NCBI GenBank assembly: GCA_030849805.1
Contig: JASANZ010002036.1
Coordinates: 1-37,148, forward strand
Reading direction: 5' to 3'
DNA length: 37,148 nt
Source of the DNA: Sergeia podlipaevii
Taxonomy: Eukaryota > Euglenozoa > Kinetoplastea > Trypanosomatida > Trypanosomatidae
Shown here: in pieces, positions 1-11,000 of the stretch
Position numbering within the stretch: the first letter of the stretch is position 1
Layout: the number at the start of each line of letters is the position of its first letter
The notes under the pieces: model-generated
The model's database searches: none
Told to the model about the DNA's origin: nothing
The model's input: the letters and a program-made list of their open reading frames with translations, nothing else
Made by a program: the position numbers and the translations under genes

Positions 1-104
1 GCCACATGAGCCGCGAGTGCCCCAACGAGCGCAAGCCTAAGGCTTGCTTCAACTGCGGCAGCGCCGAGCATCTCTCCCGCGAGTGCCCCAACGGCCGCAA
101 CTAG
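1..104 (+). CDS. UMSBP: UMSBP-like zinc-knuckle protein, 3' end only
   Basis: This is the last 34 codons of a gene that begins before the window; the first full codon is at position 3 and the TAG stop is at 102-104. The visible protein ends with most of one CCHC zinc knuckle and one complete knuckle (CFNCGSAEHLSREC), then PNGRN. Positions 1-116 match 2620-2735 of the complete downstream copy except for one base (G63 versus A2682), which changes Ala to Thr in the last knuckle. Identity stops 12 bases after the stop codon. It is therefore the upstream member of a tandem pair or array. The known role of the family is binding the universal minicircle sequence of kinetoplast DNA and telomeric repeats; how many knuckles this copy has cannot be seen. 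Confidence 0.93.
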   Translation, partial: HMSRECPNERKPKACFNCGSAEHLSRECPNGRN

Positions 105-2342
105 AGAACTAGTGAACGTGAAAGGAAAGTAAAAGAGGCTGAATTAAAATCTTATTCCTTTTTTAAAAGAAATAAATAGATTGCACGTTTTGAGAATGCT
201 ATGATTTACTCATTTAAAACAAAAGAAAATACAGTAGAGCATTGCTGCTCTTTCAGAAGGGAGGCGTACTCTGTTTTTTTGTTTTTTTTTTAGAGGGTTT
301 GTCACATACCTCGAGCTGTTCTTATTTATGACGTATTTAGTTGACAAAAACATATTTAAAAAGTAAAAAAAAAATCAGATATGTCATTTGCTACACTTTT
401 AGTACATAGGTATGTGTGTGTGCGCGCGTTCGTGCTTGTTCTTGTTCTTCTTCTTCTTCTCTTTTCTTTCTTCTTGAGAGGTATGCACGGCAGGGCAGGG
501 GGGAAGGAGAGGGAGGGAATAAAAGTGCTTGGTAAAGGCACAAGCATTATCTTTTGCATTGTGTTTTATCACGAAGTTATCCCGTTGCATCTTTACTTCA
601 CGTGTCTTCTCTTCTTCTTATTTCTTTTTTTTCTTTTTGCTGTTGTTTCTTTTCTCTTTTCTTCCCATTTTAAAATATAGCTCCATTCACTCAGTGGTGT
701 ATGGCATCACTTAGAGACATCCTAGAAGAACAACTGCGGGTATTGTCCCTTTGATGTCGTCGTAGGCTCATCCACAGTTTTTCATTATCAAGCTTATGGC
801 TGTTGCACGTTTCTCACTATTGGCTTTTTGCTGTTGTTGGTGTTACAGTTGTTCGCATGTATTGCTATTGTATACTTGCTTTTTTTTTTTCTTCTCTGCG
901 TTCGGTACGGAATCAACGAGATTTTCCCATGACGGAATATATGTTTATGTGGTTTAGACGTGAAAAACAAGATATAGGGTAGAGTAGTGAGTGGTAAGTT
1001 ATGATAGCCAAAGAAAGCGGGAAGAGAGCAGGAAAGTGCTGCTTCTAATGGTCATGGTTTTCTTTTCTTTTTTCATATCTTTTTGTCATTTTAGTACGTA
1101 TATCATCGTCATACACATATGTACGTAAGGTTCTTCTTTCATTGGTTTATGTGCATTTTTTTTTTTTGGCAACTCATAGTTGGAGATGTGTGGATGGTTT
1201 GCTCTCACATTATTGCTGCGAAGCATATGTATATGGACAGTTGTTAGTTCATCTTTAATTAATACAAAAATTATACTTTAAAAAACATGAATTTGAGGTA
1301 CCTGTACTCGAGAGAGGCGTTTCTCTTTACTTCTATTGTACACAGACTCCGTTTCCCCTTTCCCTCACATGCATACACATATACCCTGTTCTTTTACAAC
1401 ATGGTGTTCTACCCAATCGTCTTTTCGTTGCGCGTCAAGAGTGAAGGTACACGAAGGTGGCACCACAGCATCCTGGAAGAAAAAAAAAAAGTAATGATGC
1501 AGGCGAGTCGAGCGGGACGGAGCAGATCCATCTATATGGTCCGCGTGTGTCTCTTTACAAGAGAGGTTTATTGTGTGTGGAGGGATGAAAAAAGTGAAAA
1601 ATGCCGATGAGTACGGTCAACGTGGAGCTTAGATGAAGGCATATCGTCTGGAAGAGGCCAGATTACTGGAGGAGTTGAAGCGGAGGCGCTATCTGCGCTA
1701 TTATTATTATTCTTTTTCATTTTTTTTTTCTTGTCGCTACGATGGTAATGGAGATCTCTAGAAGGAAGGGGGGGGACTAAGTGGAATTTTGCAGGATGCA
1801 TGAATACCCATTCGAAGCGACAGAACACATGTATTGCACGCCATCACCTTGAAGAGAAGGAGCGAGCAAGAAAAAGAAAGAAAGTACGTATGAAAGAAAA
1901 ATGATATCAAAACCTTCAAAAATTAAACTCTCATTGTATTGCGCCAGCGCAAATGCATATATACTGAGCTTGTCACTGCGGATTGTGTACATCCTCCGTG
2001 GTGTTCTGGCTGACTCTTCTGGTGTAGCAATGATAGACGGCGCATTGTGTCTGAAACTCAACAGAATAGAAAAGGAATTGTTTGATACACATCTTTTTTT
2101 CTTTTTTTGTGTGTGTGAATAGGCGCATGTCCCTATATTCTGTACTGGCGCTCTACTTCCTTGTTCGTGCGGTGAATTTGTACGTCCGTGATACGTAGCT
2201 GTTTTCTACCTACGTTTCTCATTTTACTCTTTCTCACTCTCCCTCTCTCTCTCTCTGCCACTCTCCTTCTCTGTTTGTTCTTACTTGTGAATAGATCATC
2301 CCTTTACATAACCCTTTTCTCAGCTTCGACCTTCTCGACATC
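105..2342. other. 2.2 kb AT-rich spacer between UMSBP copies
   Basis: This interval holds T-rich homopolymers, a short AGAGC/GCTCT hairpin near 236-251 and no open frame with coding character. The longest + frame (1287-1610) has no recognisable domain and runs across low-complexity sequence. It presumably contains the 3' UTR of the upstream UMSBP and the 5' UTR of the next. No RNA gene was recognised. Confidence 0.6.
2215..2294 (+). promoter_or_regulatory. Predicted trans-splice acceptor for UMSBP
   Basis: A long CT-rich tract (2215-2287) contains no internal AG and is followed by the first AG at 2293-2294, giving a predicted 5' UTR of about 48 bases before the ATG at 2343. This is the expected signal for spliced-leader addition. 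The exact site is inferred. Confidence 0.65.
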
Positions 2343-2723
2343 ATGTCCGCCGAAAAGACCTGCTACAACTGCGGCCAGTCTGGCCACGTTTCTCGCGAGT
2401 GCCCCAACCCCTCCAACGGCCAGGAGAACCGCTCCTGCTTCAACTGCGGTCAGGGCGGCCACCTTTCTCGCGAGTGCCCCAACGCCCGCCAGGAGCGCGC
2501 TCCCCGCGTCCGCTCTTGCTACAACTGCGGTGCCGAGGACCACCTCTCCCGCGACTGCCCCAACGGCCGCCGCGACGGTGGCAACCAGCAGCGCACCTGC
2601 TACAACTGCGGTCAGACCGGCCACATGAGCCGCGAGTGCCCCAACGAGCGCAAGCCTAAGGCTTGCTTCAACTGCGGCAGCACCGAGCATCTCTCCCGCG
2701 AGTGCCCCAACGGCCGCAACTAG
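2343..2723 (+). CDS. UMSBP: Universal minicircle sequence binding protein, five CCHC knuckles
   Basis: This 126-residue protein is almost entirely five retroviral-type zinc knuckles, C-x2-C-x4-H-x4-C, at residues 7-20, 32-45, 59-72, 86-99 and 108-121. Each has the form C(Y/F)NCG....H(V/L/M)SR(E/D)C followed by PN, and the linkers are rich in Arg and Asn. Five knuckles in about 120 residues is the architecture known for Crithidia UMSBP, a single-strand DNA binding protein that recognises the minicircle replication origin and is redox-regulated through its zinc cysteines. A partial tandem copy lies upstream. The ATG at 2343 follows the predicted splice acceptor by about 48 bases, and no in-frame ATG precedes it. 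The repeated codons are strongly C-ending, unlike the AT-rich flanks. The alternative is a general CNBP/Gis2-like RNA-binding zinc-knuckle protein; without binding data the two cannot be separated. Confidence 0.93.
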   Translation: MSAEKTCYNCGQSGHVSRECPNPSNGQENRSCFNCGQGGHLSRECPNARQERAPRVRSCYNCGAEDHLSRDCPNGRRDGGNQQRTCYNCGQTGHMSRECPNERKPKACFNCGSTEHLSRECPNGRN

Positions 2724-5086
2724 AGAACTAGTGAAGCTCCAAACTACACATTTCATCTGCGGAAGCGCACTTCATCCGCTATGAAATGTGCATGCATGAA
2801 GTTTTTCTCTGTAGGTAAGGTAACTTTTAAAAAAAAAGGAATCCAGGACAGAATGGTGTGCCCCCTCCCCCCGCCCATTGGAACAAACAATGGGCCATTG
2901 TGTGGATTTAGTAGCATGTTATGGCCTCTTTAAAACCGTTTAAACAACAGTGCCTCCTCTGTAAGCCACCTTGAGCTTGTGCGTTTTTTTTTTTTTGAAT
3001 GTACTTGACAGAGTGAAGTTTACAGTTGAGGTAGAGCCACAACGGCAAAGTTATGGGGAAAAAAAGAAATGAAAAAGTTACATAATTAGGATTCACATTT
3101 ATATGTTTGAAGTCCACAAATAGTGAATGGAGGTCCATGAAAGGAGAAGTAAAGAGTCTAATCGGTTATTCTGCAGCGAAGCTTTTTTTTAAAGAAAACC
3201 CACATGAAGTTCGCCCCTCAATGCTTCTTTTTCCCTGACAGAATTTTGAAACGAAAGATCGCTGGGTGGCTGATGGAAAAGGAGCTATATTGAGTTGGCG
3301 TTTCTTTTTTCGTTTTTTTTTTTCAAGATTGAAACAAATTCTGAGCTGGTGATGAAGAGATGCACCTGTGTGCGCGCGTAGGGTGTGTGTCGAGATCCGA
3401 CCAATATTTTTTTTAAAATACTCTCCCTTTTATGTTTGATACCTAACGAAAAAAAAAAAGCAACACTAGCTAATTAACTAGGTGTTATTCATTTTTTTAT
3501 TATTATTATCATTTATCAGCAATCATATTTGCACTCGAAACGGAAGGACCTCGAAGAAGTGGAGTAACGTGCGTGTGCCTGAAGAGTGCGTGTATGTGTG
3601 TGTGTGTGGGCGCGTCTCAGGGCCGGCATCAAAACGACGTGTCAAGGACCGCGGTATGCTGCGGTAGTGAATATCAGAGAGGAGACCACGTGAATCGGAC
3701 TTGGAGCAAGAGGAGGAGGGGAGGGCTTACAAGGAGCGTCAGGGTTGTGTTCTATCACGCAAGGACTTCAGGCAGCAAGCATAGTGTAACATATATGCTG
3801 TTGCTCTTTGAGTGCCTCTTGACCAGATTGTAATCCTTTGTTGCGTATGTATGTGTGTGCCTTTGTATCCATGCATGGGACATCGTAGCTTCGTGTATAC
3901 CGGCTCTCTTCCTCGCTCTATGTTTTGCTTCATATGACTATTTATGCGTTCACGCATGTGAACTGGAGTGAGAGGTGAAAGGAGGAAGGAGAAGAAGCAG
4001 GCAGTGTGTTGTAACGCAAGTACACGTTATGACCGAACATGCTTAAAGAACAAGTTAAAGAATGGAGGAGGGGGGTTCGCGACCGGTTAGAGGTAGGTTT
4101 ACTTGCATCTATGCGAGAGGTGATTGTACTCTTTTATCTCTCTGAGTCAAAAAAAAAAAACTTGAATGATTGGAGAAGGTCATCTTTGCTTCTACAAAAA
4201 TGGAAGCATGTAGTGCACACTTATATCTACTTCTGACCGCATGCAACTTCCTCCCAACGTCTTTAACAGACGAAAGAAACCTGTGAATGAAAAAGAGGGA
4301 AATTTCTTTGGAGAACACAAAAAAAAAGATGCAAAAGAAAAAGATAAAATGAGTCTGCTTGCTTGTGTAAATGATAGAAAAAAAAGGCACTTGCTAAACC
4401 GTTCATTTATCTTTTTTTTTTTGTTCTTTTTATTTGTAACTCTTATTTTTTCTCTTTTTTTCTCTGTACAATAATTCCCTGTGGCCCTTTGAATCCGAAA
4501 GTGGAGAGATACGTGCAAGGCAAAAGAAAAAGTGAAAATTAGTGAATGAGCAAGTGAACAAACAAGAAAAATAGTTCTCAATGGCAAAAAGAAAAGAGAG
4601 AGGGAGGGCTGCGCCTGTTTTTTTCTTTTTTTTTTGAGGAATGTGGGTAAAATATGGGTGCAGCTCATGAGTGTATGTATGCTCATGTTCTCTCTTTCTT
4701 TTTATGCCCGCGACGAAGAACGAATAGAAAACAGCACGTCCTCACTGTCTTCTATTGGTATGAATGCTCAAATTGCATTTCACTGACGTGATTACAATTT
4801 TAAACCTTTTTTATTATTATTATTTTCGTTATTTTTTCAATGATTCATTAGGAGAACAAGATTTTAGTTTGATCGTTTATCATCAGAAAGCGAGAGAAGG
4901 ATTTGAGAGAAAGAGAGCACAAGAGGAAAGAAGAAGAAATACTTTCAATACACTCTCATAAGCCTGTACCCCTCTATTATTCAAAGGAGGTGCGACGACT
5001 TTCTTACCGTATCTCCCCCCAAAAAGAAACTTATTGCTATCACTTTTTTTTGATATTATTGTTATACCACCACCACCCTCACTGCC
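2724..5086. other. 2.4 kb AT-rich spacer after UMSBP
   Basis: This is a long non-coding interval with many T and A runs, a GT-rich run near 3594-3609 and poly-T near 4414-4460. Open frames such as 4039-4236 and 3482-3667 are short, low-complexity and without domains. It must contain the UMSBP 3' UTR and the proteasome gene 5' UTR. It does not resemble the spacer between the two UMSBP copies beyond the first dozen bases after the stop. Confidence 0.6.
4805..4851 (+). promoter_or_regulatory. Predicted trans-splice acceptor for proteasome subunit
   Basis: A T-rich pyrimidine tract (4805-4838) is followed by the first AG at 4850-4851, about 235 bases before the ATG at 5087. Later T-runs near 5043 have no AG before the start codon, which makes this the better candidate. 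Confidence 0.5.
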
Positions 5087-5884
5087 ATGTTCAAGAACGA
5101 GTACGATACTGACATCACTACGTGGAGTCCCACTGGTCGCCTTTTCCAATTAGAGTACGCCAACGAGGCCGTCAACAATGGCTCCGGGGCCGTTGGCATT
5201 AAGGGAAGGGACTTTGTTGTGCTTACCGCCCTCAAGCGCAGCCCTGTAGCTGAGCTCTCATCTTATCAAGAGAAAGTGTTTGAGTTGGACGACCACGCTG
5301 GCATGGCCATTTCTGGTCTCGTATCGGATGGCCGCGTGCTTGCGCGGTTTCTGCGCACGGAGTGCATGAACTATCGCTATATGTACGACGGTGATATGCC
5401 TCTCAACCAGATGGCGGACGTGCTTTGCGACAAGCACCAGAGCCACATCCAGTACGGAGGTAAACGACCTTTCGGCGTGGGCCTTCTCATAGCTGGTTAC
5501 GATCGCCAGGGCCCCCACCTGTATCAGACCGCGCCGTCCGGCGACACATTTGACTTCAAGGCGACCGCGATTGGCGTGCGCTCCCAGTCCTCCAAGACGT
5601 ACCTTGAGAAGCATTACACAACATTCCCTGATTGCACGCTCGAGCAGCTTGTGAATCACGGCTTGAAGGCGCTTGCATCGGCCACCTCTGAAGGCGTGGA
5701 GCTGAACATCAAGAACACGACTATTGCTATCGTAGGTAAGGACACTCTCTTCACCGTTTTGGACGAGGAGGCGTCTCGCAAGTACCTTGATGGCTTTGAG
5801 ATGCGGCCCGAGGACCGCGTTCAGGCGGCAGAGGACAATGAAGAAGAGGTGCTTCATGAGCAGCCTCTTGACGTAGAGGAGTAA
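5087..5884 (+). CDS. PSMA1: 20S proteasome alpha subunit (PSMA1/alpha6 type)
   Basis: This 265-residue protein is an alpha-ring subunit of the 20S core proteasome, the cytosolic and nuclear protease of ubiquitin-dependent turnover. The N-terminal alpha signature is clear at residues 6-29: [20 protein letters not shown] and the following NEAV. Further family marks are ALKRSP (about residue 47), [30 protein letters not shown] and [14 protein letters not shown]. The FxNxYD start, CALKR-type loop and TYLE(K/R)H motif fit human PSMA1 / yeast Pre5 better than other alpha subunits. The length is typical, and the C-terminus is an acidic tail, as in many PSMA1 proteins. Alpha subunits carry no catalytic N-terminal threonine, and none is expected here. 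Kinetoplastid databases often name this subunit 'alpha 1'. Start choice is unambiguous because the signature begins at residue 6. Confidence 0.96.
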   Translation: MFKNEYDTDITTWSPTGRLFQLEYANEAVNNGSGAVGIKGRDFVVLTALKRSPVAELSSYQEKVFELDDHAGMAISGLVSDGRVLARFLRTECMNYRYMYDGDMPLNQMADVLCDKHQSHIQYGGKRPFGVGLLIAGYDRQGPHLYQTAPSGDTFDFKATAIGVRSQSSKTYLEKHYTTFPDCTLEQLVNHGLKALASATSEGVELNIKNTTIAIVGKDTLFTVLDEEASRKYLDGFEMRPEDRVQAAEDNEEEVLHEQPLDVEE

Positions 5885-7024
5885 GTGGTTTCTTCCCCCG
5901 CACTATATGCGCTGGAAAGGAGGGGGCTCTTTCTCTTTCTTTTTTTGTCTCCTTGTTTAGCGAGATGGGTCGTTCGGTTGGGGAATAGGGGGATAATGTG
6001 TGTATGTGTGTGAATGTGCTACTTGCGTTTGCAATTATGCCCATCTTGCATTCCACTGCCCTGATGTGCTGTACTGGCCCTATGGGATGAAGTGAGGAGG
6101 AAGGAAAGAGTGTTTTTATATTTCATTTTTTTATTTTCCTTCGTTTTTGTTGTCCCTGTTGTTTCTTTCAGCAGCAATAGGGTCCAATGGATGCGCCGAA
6201 TGAGTGGCACAGCACGACAAGGAAACGGAAAGCATATATGAATGGAGACGAAGATCCGGCGTTTCCAATACCAGCGAGCAGGGGAACGCTTTCATGTGCA
6301 TCATATATGAATGCACATATATATTCTCGCCTGCTCTCGTCTTTCCTTTCTCTTCTCTACACTTTTTGTCCTCCCTCTCTCCCATTACGGACTTTTTTGA
6401 TGATTATTATTATTACTTGGTCAACAGACAGCATTAGCGAGTTTGCGTCTGTCAGTTTGGTCTGCTTTTCTCCTCTCCTTTTTTTTTTCTTCTTTTCACT
6501 TGAATGAAAAAGGGAAAGTTAAGCACAGAAGATTGTGAGCCGTCAATACCTCAATAAAAAAGAAGAAGAAAAATCAAGTTTTCTTTTATCTCTCTGAAGA
6601 GGAGTCGCTCCTTTTCTCTTTTTAAAGAGGAGGGATACATCTGTTTACCTCCTGCACCAAAAGGGAGGAATCGCACATCTCACTTTCTTTCCCCCTTTCG
6701 TCCTTTGGTGGTTACAGGTGTCATTTTAGCTGGGTTCATACCATGCGTTTTTTTTTTTGTTGCATGCCATTGAAATGATTACGTCTATCTTTTTATTGTT
6801 TGTTTGTTTGTTTTTGCATGTTTCTCTTTTTTTTTTTTTGATCAAGCGTAAGGAGGTCGCATACATACTATATTTCATATTTGGTGTAGCATCTAGCAGC
6901 TCGCCGCATAGATATCTATCTTTCAGCATATCATAACTTTTCATATATATATTTTATCTTTGTGAGAGAAAACACACGCCTGCATAACAATTAGTTAACA
7001 GAAAACTAGAGCAGGCTAAAATAA
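5885..7024. other. 1.1 kb AT-rich spacer
   Basis: This interval contains the proteasome 3' UTR and the next 5' UTR. It carries T-runs, a (GTTT)n tract near 6798-6814 and a T15 run ending at 6839. Short open frames at 6187-6507 and 6204-6437 translate pyrimidine-rich sequence and show no domain. Confidence 0.6.
6820..6846 (+). promoter_or_regulatory. Predicted trans-splice acceptor for small proline-rich gene
   Basis: A near-continuous pyrimidine tract at 6820-6839 is followed by the first AG at 6845-6846, giving a 5' UTR of about 180 bases. Confidence 0.5.
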
Positions 7025-7522
7025 ATGGGGCCAAAGAAGGGTGCTTCTAAGACAAGCAAGGCCAAGTCCACTGCTGGTCGCAAGAAGACGCGCAATGAGA
7101 GCAGCAGTGACGACGAGGGCATGAACACAGGTCGCATGAAGTTTGAGGACTTTGATGTTGCCGAGGCCATTAAGGATGTAGAGGTGCCTGAAACGTATCC
7201 CTCGCCACCTCAGCTCGAAGATTCAGCGGAGGAGCTCGCTATGCAGGTGCCGCTAGTTCCGACCCCTCCTCCTCCACCGCCTCCGCCCCCAGCGCCGGTC
7301 GAAGTGATCGAGGAACCTCCTGTGGCTGCGCAGCCACAAGAAGAGGAGGAGCTCGTTGCTCTCGCGACTTTAGAAGCTCTTGACGTGGATCGCAAAATGG
7401 AAGCAACCAATGGGCTTCTCAAGGAACCTGCACCACCTGCTGAAGGCATTGCACGCGTCACCAAGGAGGGCGAGAGCTCTCCACCAATGCCAACTAAGCT
7501 CATGCAGCTTCTTACTGCGTAA
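7025..7522 (+). CDS. Small proline-rich hypothetical protein, possibly IFT43-like
   Basis: This is a 165-residue protein with three visible parts: a basic Lys/Ser-rich N-terminus (residues 1-30), an acidic middle, and a PTPPPPPPPPPAP tract (about residues 79-91) followed by a helix-prone acidic segment. Codon use matches the neighbouring genes, unlike the spacers, so it is probably real. I do not recognise it firmly. Two short stretches recall intraflagellar transport protein 43: QLEDSAEELAMQVPL resembles the DL(E/D)E..EED..LQVA segment, and LATLEALDVDRKM...LL resembles the F.TLDG.IDL..LT segment. The usual WDWD-type C-terminal motif of IFT43 is absent, so this is only a hypothesis. If correct, it would be an IFT-A subunit working in retrograde flagellar transport. 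Confidence 0.7.
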   Translation: MGPKKGASKTSKAKSTAGRKKTRNESSSDDEGMNTGRMKFEDFDVAEAIKDVEVPETYPSPPQLEDSAEELAMQVPLVPTPPPPPPPPPAPVEVIEEPPVAAQPQEEEELVALATLEALDVDRKMEATNGLLKEPAPPAEGIARVTKEGESSPPMPTKLMQLLTA

Positions 7523-7814
7523 TCTGAATCTTTTCCATTTACAGCAACGAACAAAAAGAATCACTTTGCGCTGTGCCCAGTGGTGAAGGCATCTATAACT
7601 CCTTTTTTTTCCTTTTAAGAAGTAGCGGCGCCATCACGATGTTGATCGTGACACTATCATGGACATTTGAAATACATCAATATGGGCACACATTGTATCT
7701 CCCTTTTTTTTTTCCTTGTTTGCTATGGTTCTATGAGCTCTATCGATTACGTCACAAGAACGCAGAATGTACTTGATTTATTGAGCAAAATGGTATGTTG
7801 CTAGCTTTACATTA

Positions 7815-7870
7815 TATCTCCTCTCTCTTTCTCTTTCCTATTTTGTGAACGCTACTTCCTATATTAAAAG
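7815..7870 (+). promoter_or_regulatory. Predicted trans-splice acceptor for SCC3-like gene
   Basis: A CT-rich tract at 7815-7845 is followed by AG at 7869-7870. The predicted leader is about 159 bases and would contain the CA/CG repeat. Confidence 0.55.
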
Positions 7871-7893
7871 CAAAATCATATATATATTTGAGT

Positions 7894-7931
7894 CACACAC
7901 ACACACACACACACACGCGCGCGCGCGTACA
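7894..7931. repeat. (CA)n(CG)n alternating purine-pyrimidine tract
   Basis: About eleven CA units (7894-7916) run directly into CG units (7916-7927) and then TACA. The result is a 38-base perfect alternation of pyrimidine and purine, the classic composition for Z-DNA. It lies in the predicted 5' UTR of the SCC3-like gene. Confidence 0.95.
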
Positions 7932-8028
7932 GTGACTATACAGTGAAGAGTAGCGTCCTCTATCCCAGAAGCATACGCATATACGTAAACGCATTATTAC
8001 ATAGAGAAGGAAAGAGTAACACATCCGC

Positions 8029-11000
8029 ATGCCTCCAAAACGTGGAAAGACTTCTGCGAAACGCGGCGCGGCTGTAGTGCAGGGCGAGGACGGAGAGGAG
8101 ACGTTCAATGTCGATGGTCTTATTGAAAGCGGATCTGCTGCCACGCCATCGCCCTCAACACTTTCTAGGCGTGGCGGAGGCAAGAAGAAGCAGCAACAAC
8201 AGACGGCACCTGCAAGACAGATCACACGCACTGAGACTGAAGGGGCGGCTGCCAGCGGTACCTACGATGCAGAGGCTGAAGAAAAGAGGGATGATTATGA
8301 TGATGCACAGGATTCACTCGCCGCTACAACGCTGCAGGCCTTGCTGGACGGTGCAGCAGTGTCGAGCATTGTAGACACGATACTCAACGTGTTCCGCGGT
8401 GGCGACCACAGCACAGCCATGTGCGGTGTGCTCAACGTACTTGTGAAAGCCTCAGGCGTTGCTGCAGTGGAGCTCGATCACAATGCCCTTCTTGAAGGTG
8501 TCGACATCGCCCCTTTGCTGGAAGAACTCTACGCGCGCGTTGCAGAGGACTCCGCTGCGTACTTGCTGGTTAACAAGGAATCTAGGAACAAGCGCTTTCG
8601 ACTCGCTTTTCCTCAATTCTGTGAGCGTCTTGTACAGCTTGCGTTTAGCGGGGATGTGTTGCTGGAAGTGGACTTTCTCCCAGTGCTAGCGCAATGGATC
8701 ATTGCCATGTGCGAGAGCAAAGCTCGCTCCTTCCGCCACACAGCGACGGTTGCGGTTCTGAGCCTCGTGCAGGGTCTAAACCGTCTTGTTGCCGATCTAC
8801 AAGCACGGCTGGTACTCATAGAGAGAAAGAAGGAAGCAACTAAGGTGCAGCAGACGCTGAACGATATTGCGGAGTGGCGTGACCACCTGTTTTCGCAGGC
8901 AGTGCATCAGCGACTTCGTGACATTGCACCAGAGATTCGCCTTGCCTGCTTCCAGCGACTGAAGGAGTGGATGTTAGAATTCCCCAAGGAATTTTTAGCG
9001 AACAAGTACCTGAGGTACTTTAGCATGCCCCTGTCTGATAAGCGGCCAGAGCTGCGTGCGGAGGCACTTGACATGGTATTGCAGACCCTCGCGCACGTGC
9101 CCGACGCGTACGCGCAGATGAACCTGTTTCTCAAGTACACCGCTGATCGCATTGTGGAGGTGAGCAGTGACGTCGACATCCGTTGCACTGAGCTTGCTAT
9201 ACGTGTGGTGGCGATGATGGTGAGTAGAGAGAGCGAGGCTGCCGTTGTGGAGGAGGCCCAGTTGATATCGAGTGAGCGCATTGATCGCGTGTTGCTCGCC
9301 CTGTTTGATGAGCGACCCACTATCCGCGCAGCAGCTGGCATTTTGCTGAAGGTCTTTATTGATAGTCGCACATTTAGCGAGGAGAGCGAGGCTGAGCAGG
9401 TGAAGGTTGCCACAGAACTGTTGTGTCTCTTCGCACGCACCCTGCGCGAGAGCTACATGGAGGAGATGCCTGAGAAGTACCTTGTGGATGCGCTTTGGAG
9501 CCCAGAACGGCCCCCGCTCATCCTCACGCAGTACGCTCCTCTCGTGAAGGCCGCAAAGTCATCTGCTTCACTTGACTGCGTGGTTGGCCTCAATCTCATC
9601 GCTGCTATTCTGGATAAGGTGCAGGGCAAGCTCACGCTCGGTCCTCTTCCAAAGGACGACCGTAGGCAGGCCAACAAGAAACCAAGCGCTGCTACTCAAG
9701 ATGCCATAAGCACGCTTCGTGAAGACCTTTCCACCGCTGCGGGAAACGTACTCTCCTCTGTACTAGAGCGCCATCGCGATGATATCATGGTGCTCCGTGC
9801 TGCCGCGAATGTGGTGGCAGTTTTGGACTTGTCTGTGTTCGCTTCTCAGAAAGAAACAGCACTTCTCTCTGCGCTTCTTGTAGAGCTGCGGAAGGCCACA
9901 ATGACGACTGCGCTAGGGCCCATCAGGGCTGGAGGTATAACCGGAGAGGAAGGAGAAGAGGAAGAAGAGAATGGCATGAGCGTTGACGGCGCAAAAACTC
10001 GAGATGTGTTGGTGCGGGCCTGGTATACCCTTGCCTTCTCCGAGCATTCCATAGTCAGCGAGGCACAAGGGCATCTGCAGCAGATGCTCACGCTGACACT
10101 CAAGCAACTTACTGGCGCGATGGATAAGGTCAATGCACGCAAGACTGGGGCTGAGTGGGAGCTGCTGCAGGCATGGCGCCGCTTTCATCTCATCTCCGCG
10201 TTAGTGCCTATCGACGAACAATGGGGACTGATACGCGGCTCGCTTGAGCAGCACGCAAAGGCGCGGGCGGCGAGTACGGCACCTGAAATGCTCTCACATA
10301 TGCTAGGCACCGCTGTGAACTCCGTCCTGTGGCGCCTCAACGACGCAGCTGCAAAAAGAACTGATGATGGAGAAAGTAGTAGTGAAGAGAATGAGGACAT
10401 CCGCACGCACATGGCGGAGCTTGTAGCGTCCTTGCTGCAAACCCTTGATGCGATCATTGTGGAGAGCATAGGCAGCCATGACAGCGCAGCTTCCTCCTCC
10501 TCCTCTTCCTCGCTACCTCCAACCCTTCGATTGCGCTGTGACGCTCTTGTGTATCTAGCTGATATTGCTGCGCTGCGGCACCACAACATGCCACAGTCAG
10601 AACAGGAGTCCTTCCTCTACCACTTTGAGCTCACCTGTGAGTCGTTGTTTCCCCGCCTCACCGCTGCACAGGAGGCACACAAGGCCCTGCTCTTCGCCAG
10701 TGCGCCGCTGAGCACTGCGGAGCCTGCTGTCCTTGCCAGTGTCGCCGCCTCCCGGCGCCGTCTCGCCAGCGTAGAGTCGCTGTGCATGCGTGTGACTTCA
10801 GGGACGGCGAGGCTGTTTCTCTTTAAGCGGCTCATCGATTCTCTCGCCCCGCGTGTGCTTGTGTGGTGGACACAGGCAAGCTCCAAACCGGTGGCGGATG
10901 TTTTTAAGGGGCTGTTTCACGCCTTGCGGGAGCGGTCCGGGGACAGCTTTGGGCTTGAGCGCGATGTTTTGGTGGAGGGATACGGGCAATGTGCAAAGGT

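Larger units (their letters stand above)
7523..8028. other. 0.5 kb spacer with Z-prone repeat
   Basis: This interval contains the 3' UTR of the small gene and the 5' UTR of the SCC3-like gene. It has a pyrimidine tract and the CA/CG repeat listed separately. No coding frame is supported. Confidence 0.6.

Noticed and set aside
1287..1610. 107-residue open frame in the UMSBP spacer
   Set aside because: It begins with an ATG but its codons are unlike the neighbouring genes, it has no domain, and no clear splice signal directly precedes it. Not excluded, but unsupported.
2343..2723. CCHC knuckles as a retroviral or retrotransposon Gag fragment
   Set aside because: Five regularly spaced knuckles make up the whole short protein with no reverse transcriptase or other Gag region nearby; this is the UMSBP/CNBP design.
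5258..5857. 199-residue antisense open frame over the proteasome gene
   Set aside because: It is the shadow of a certain + strand gene and has no recognisable domain.
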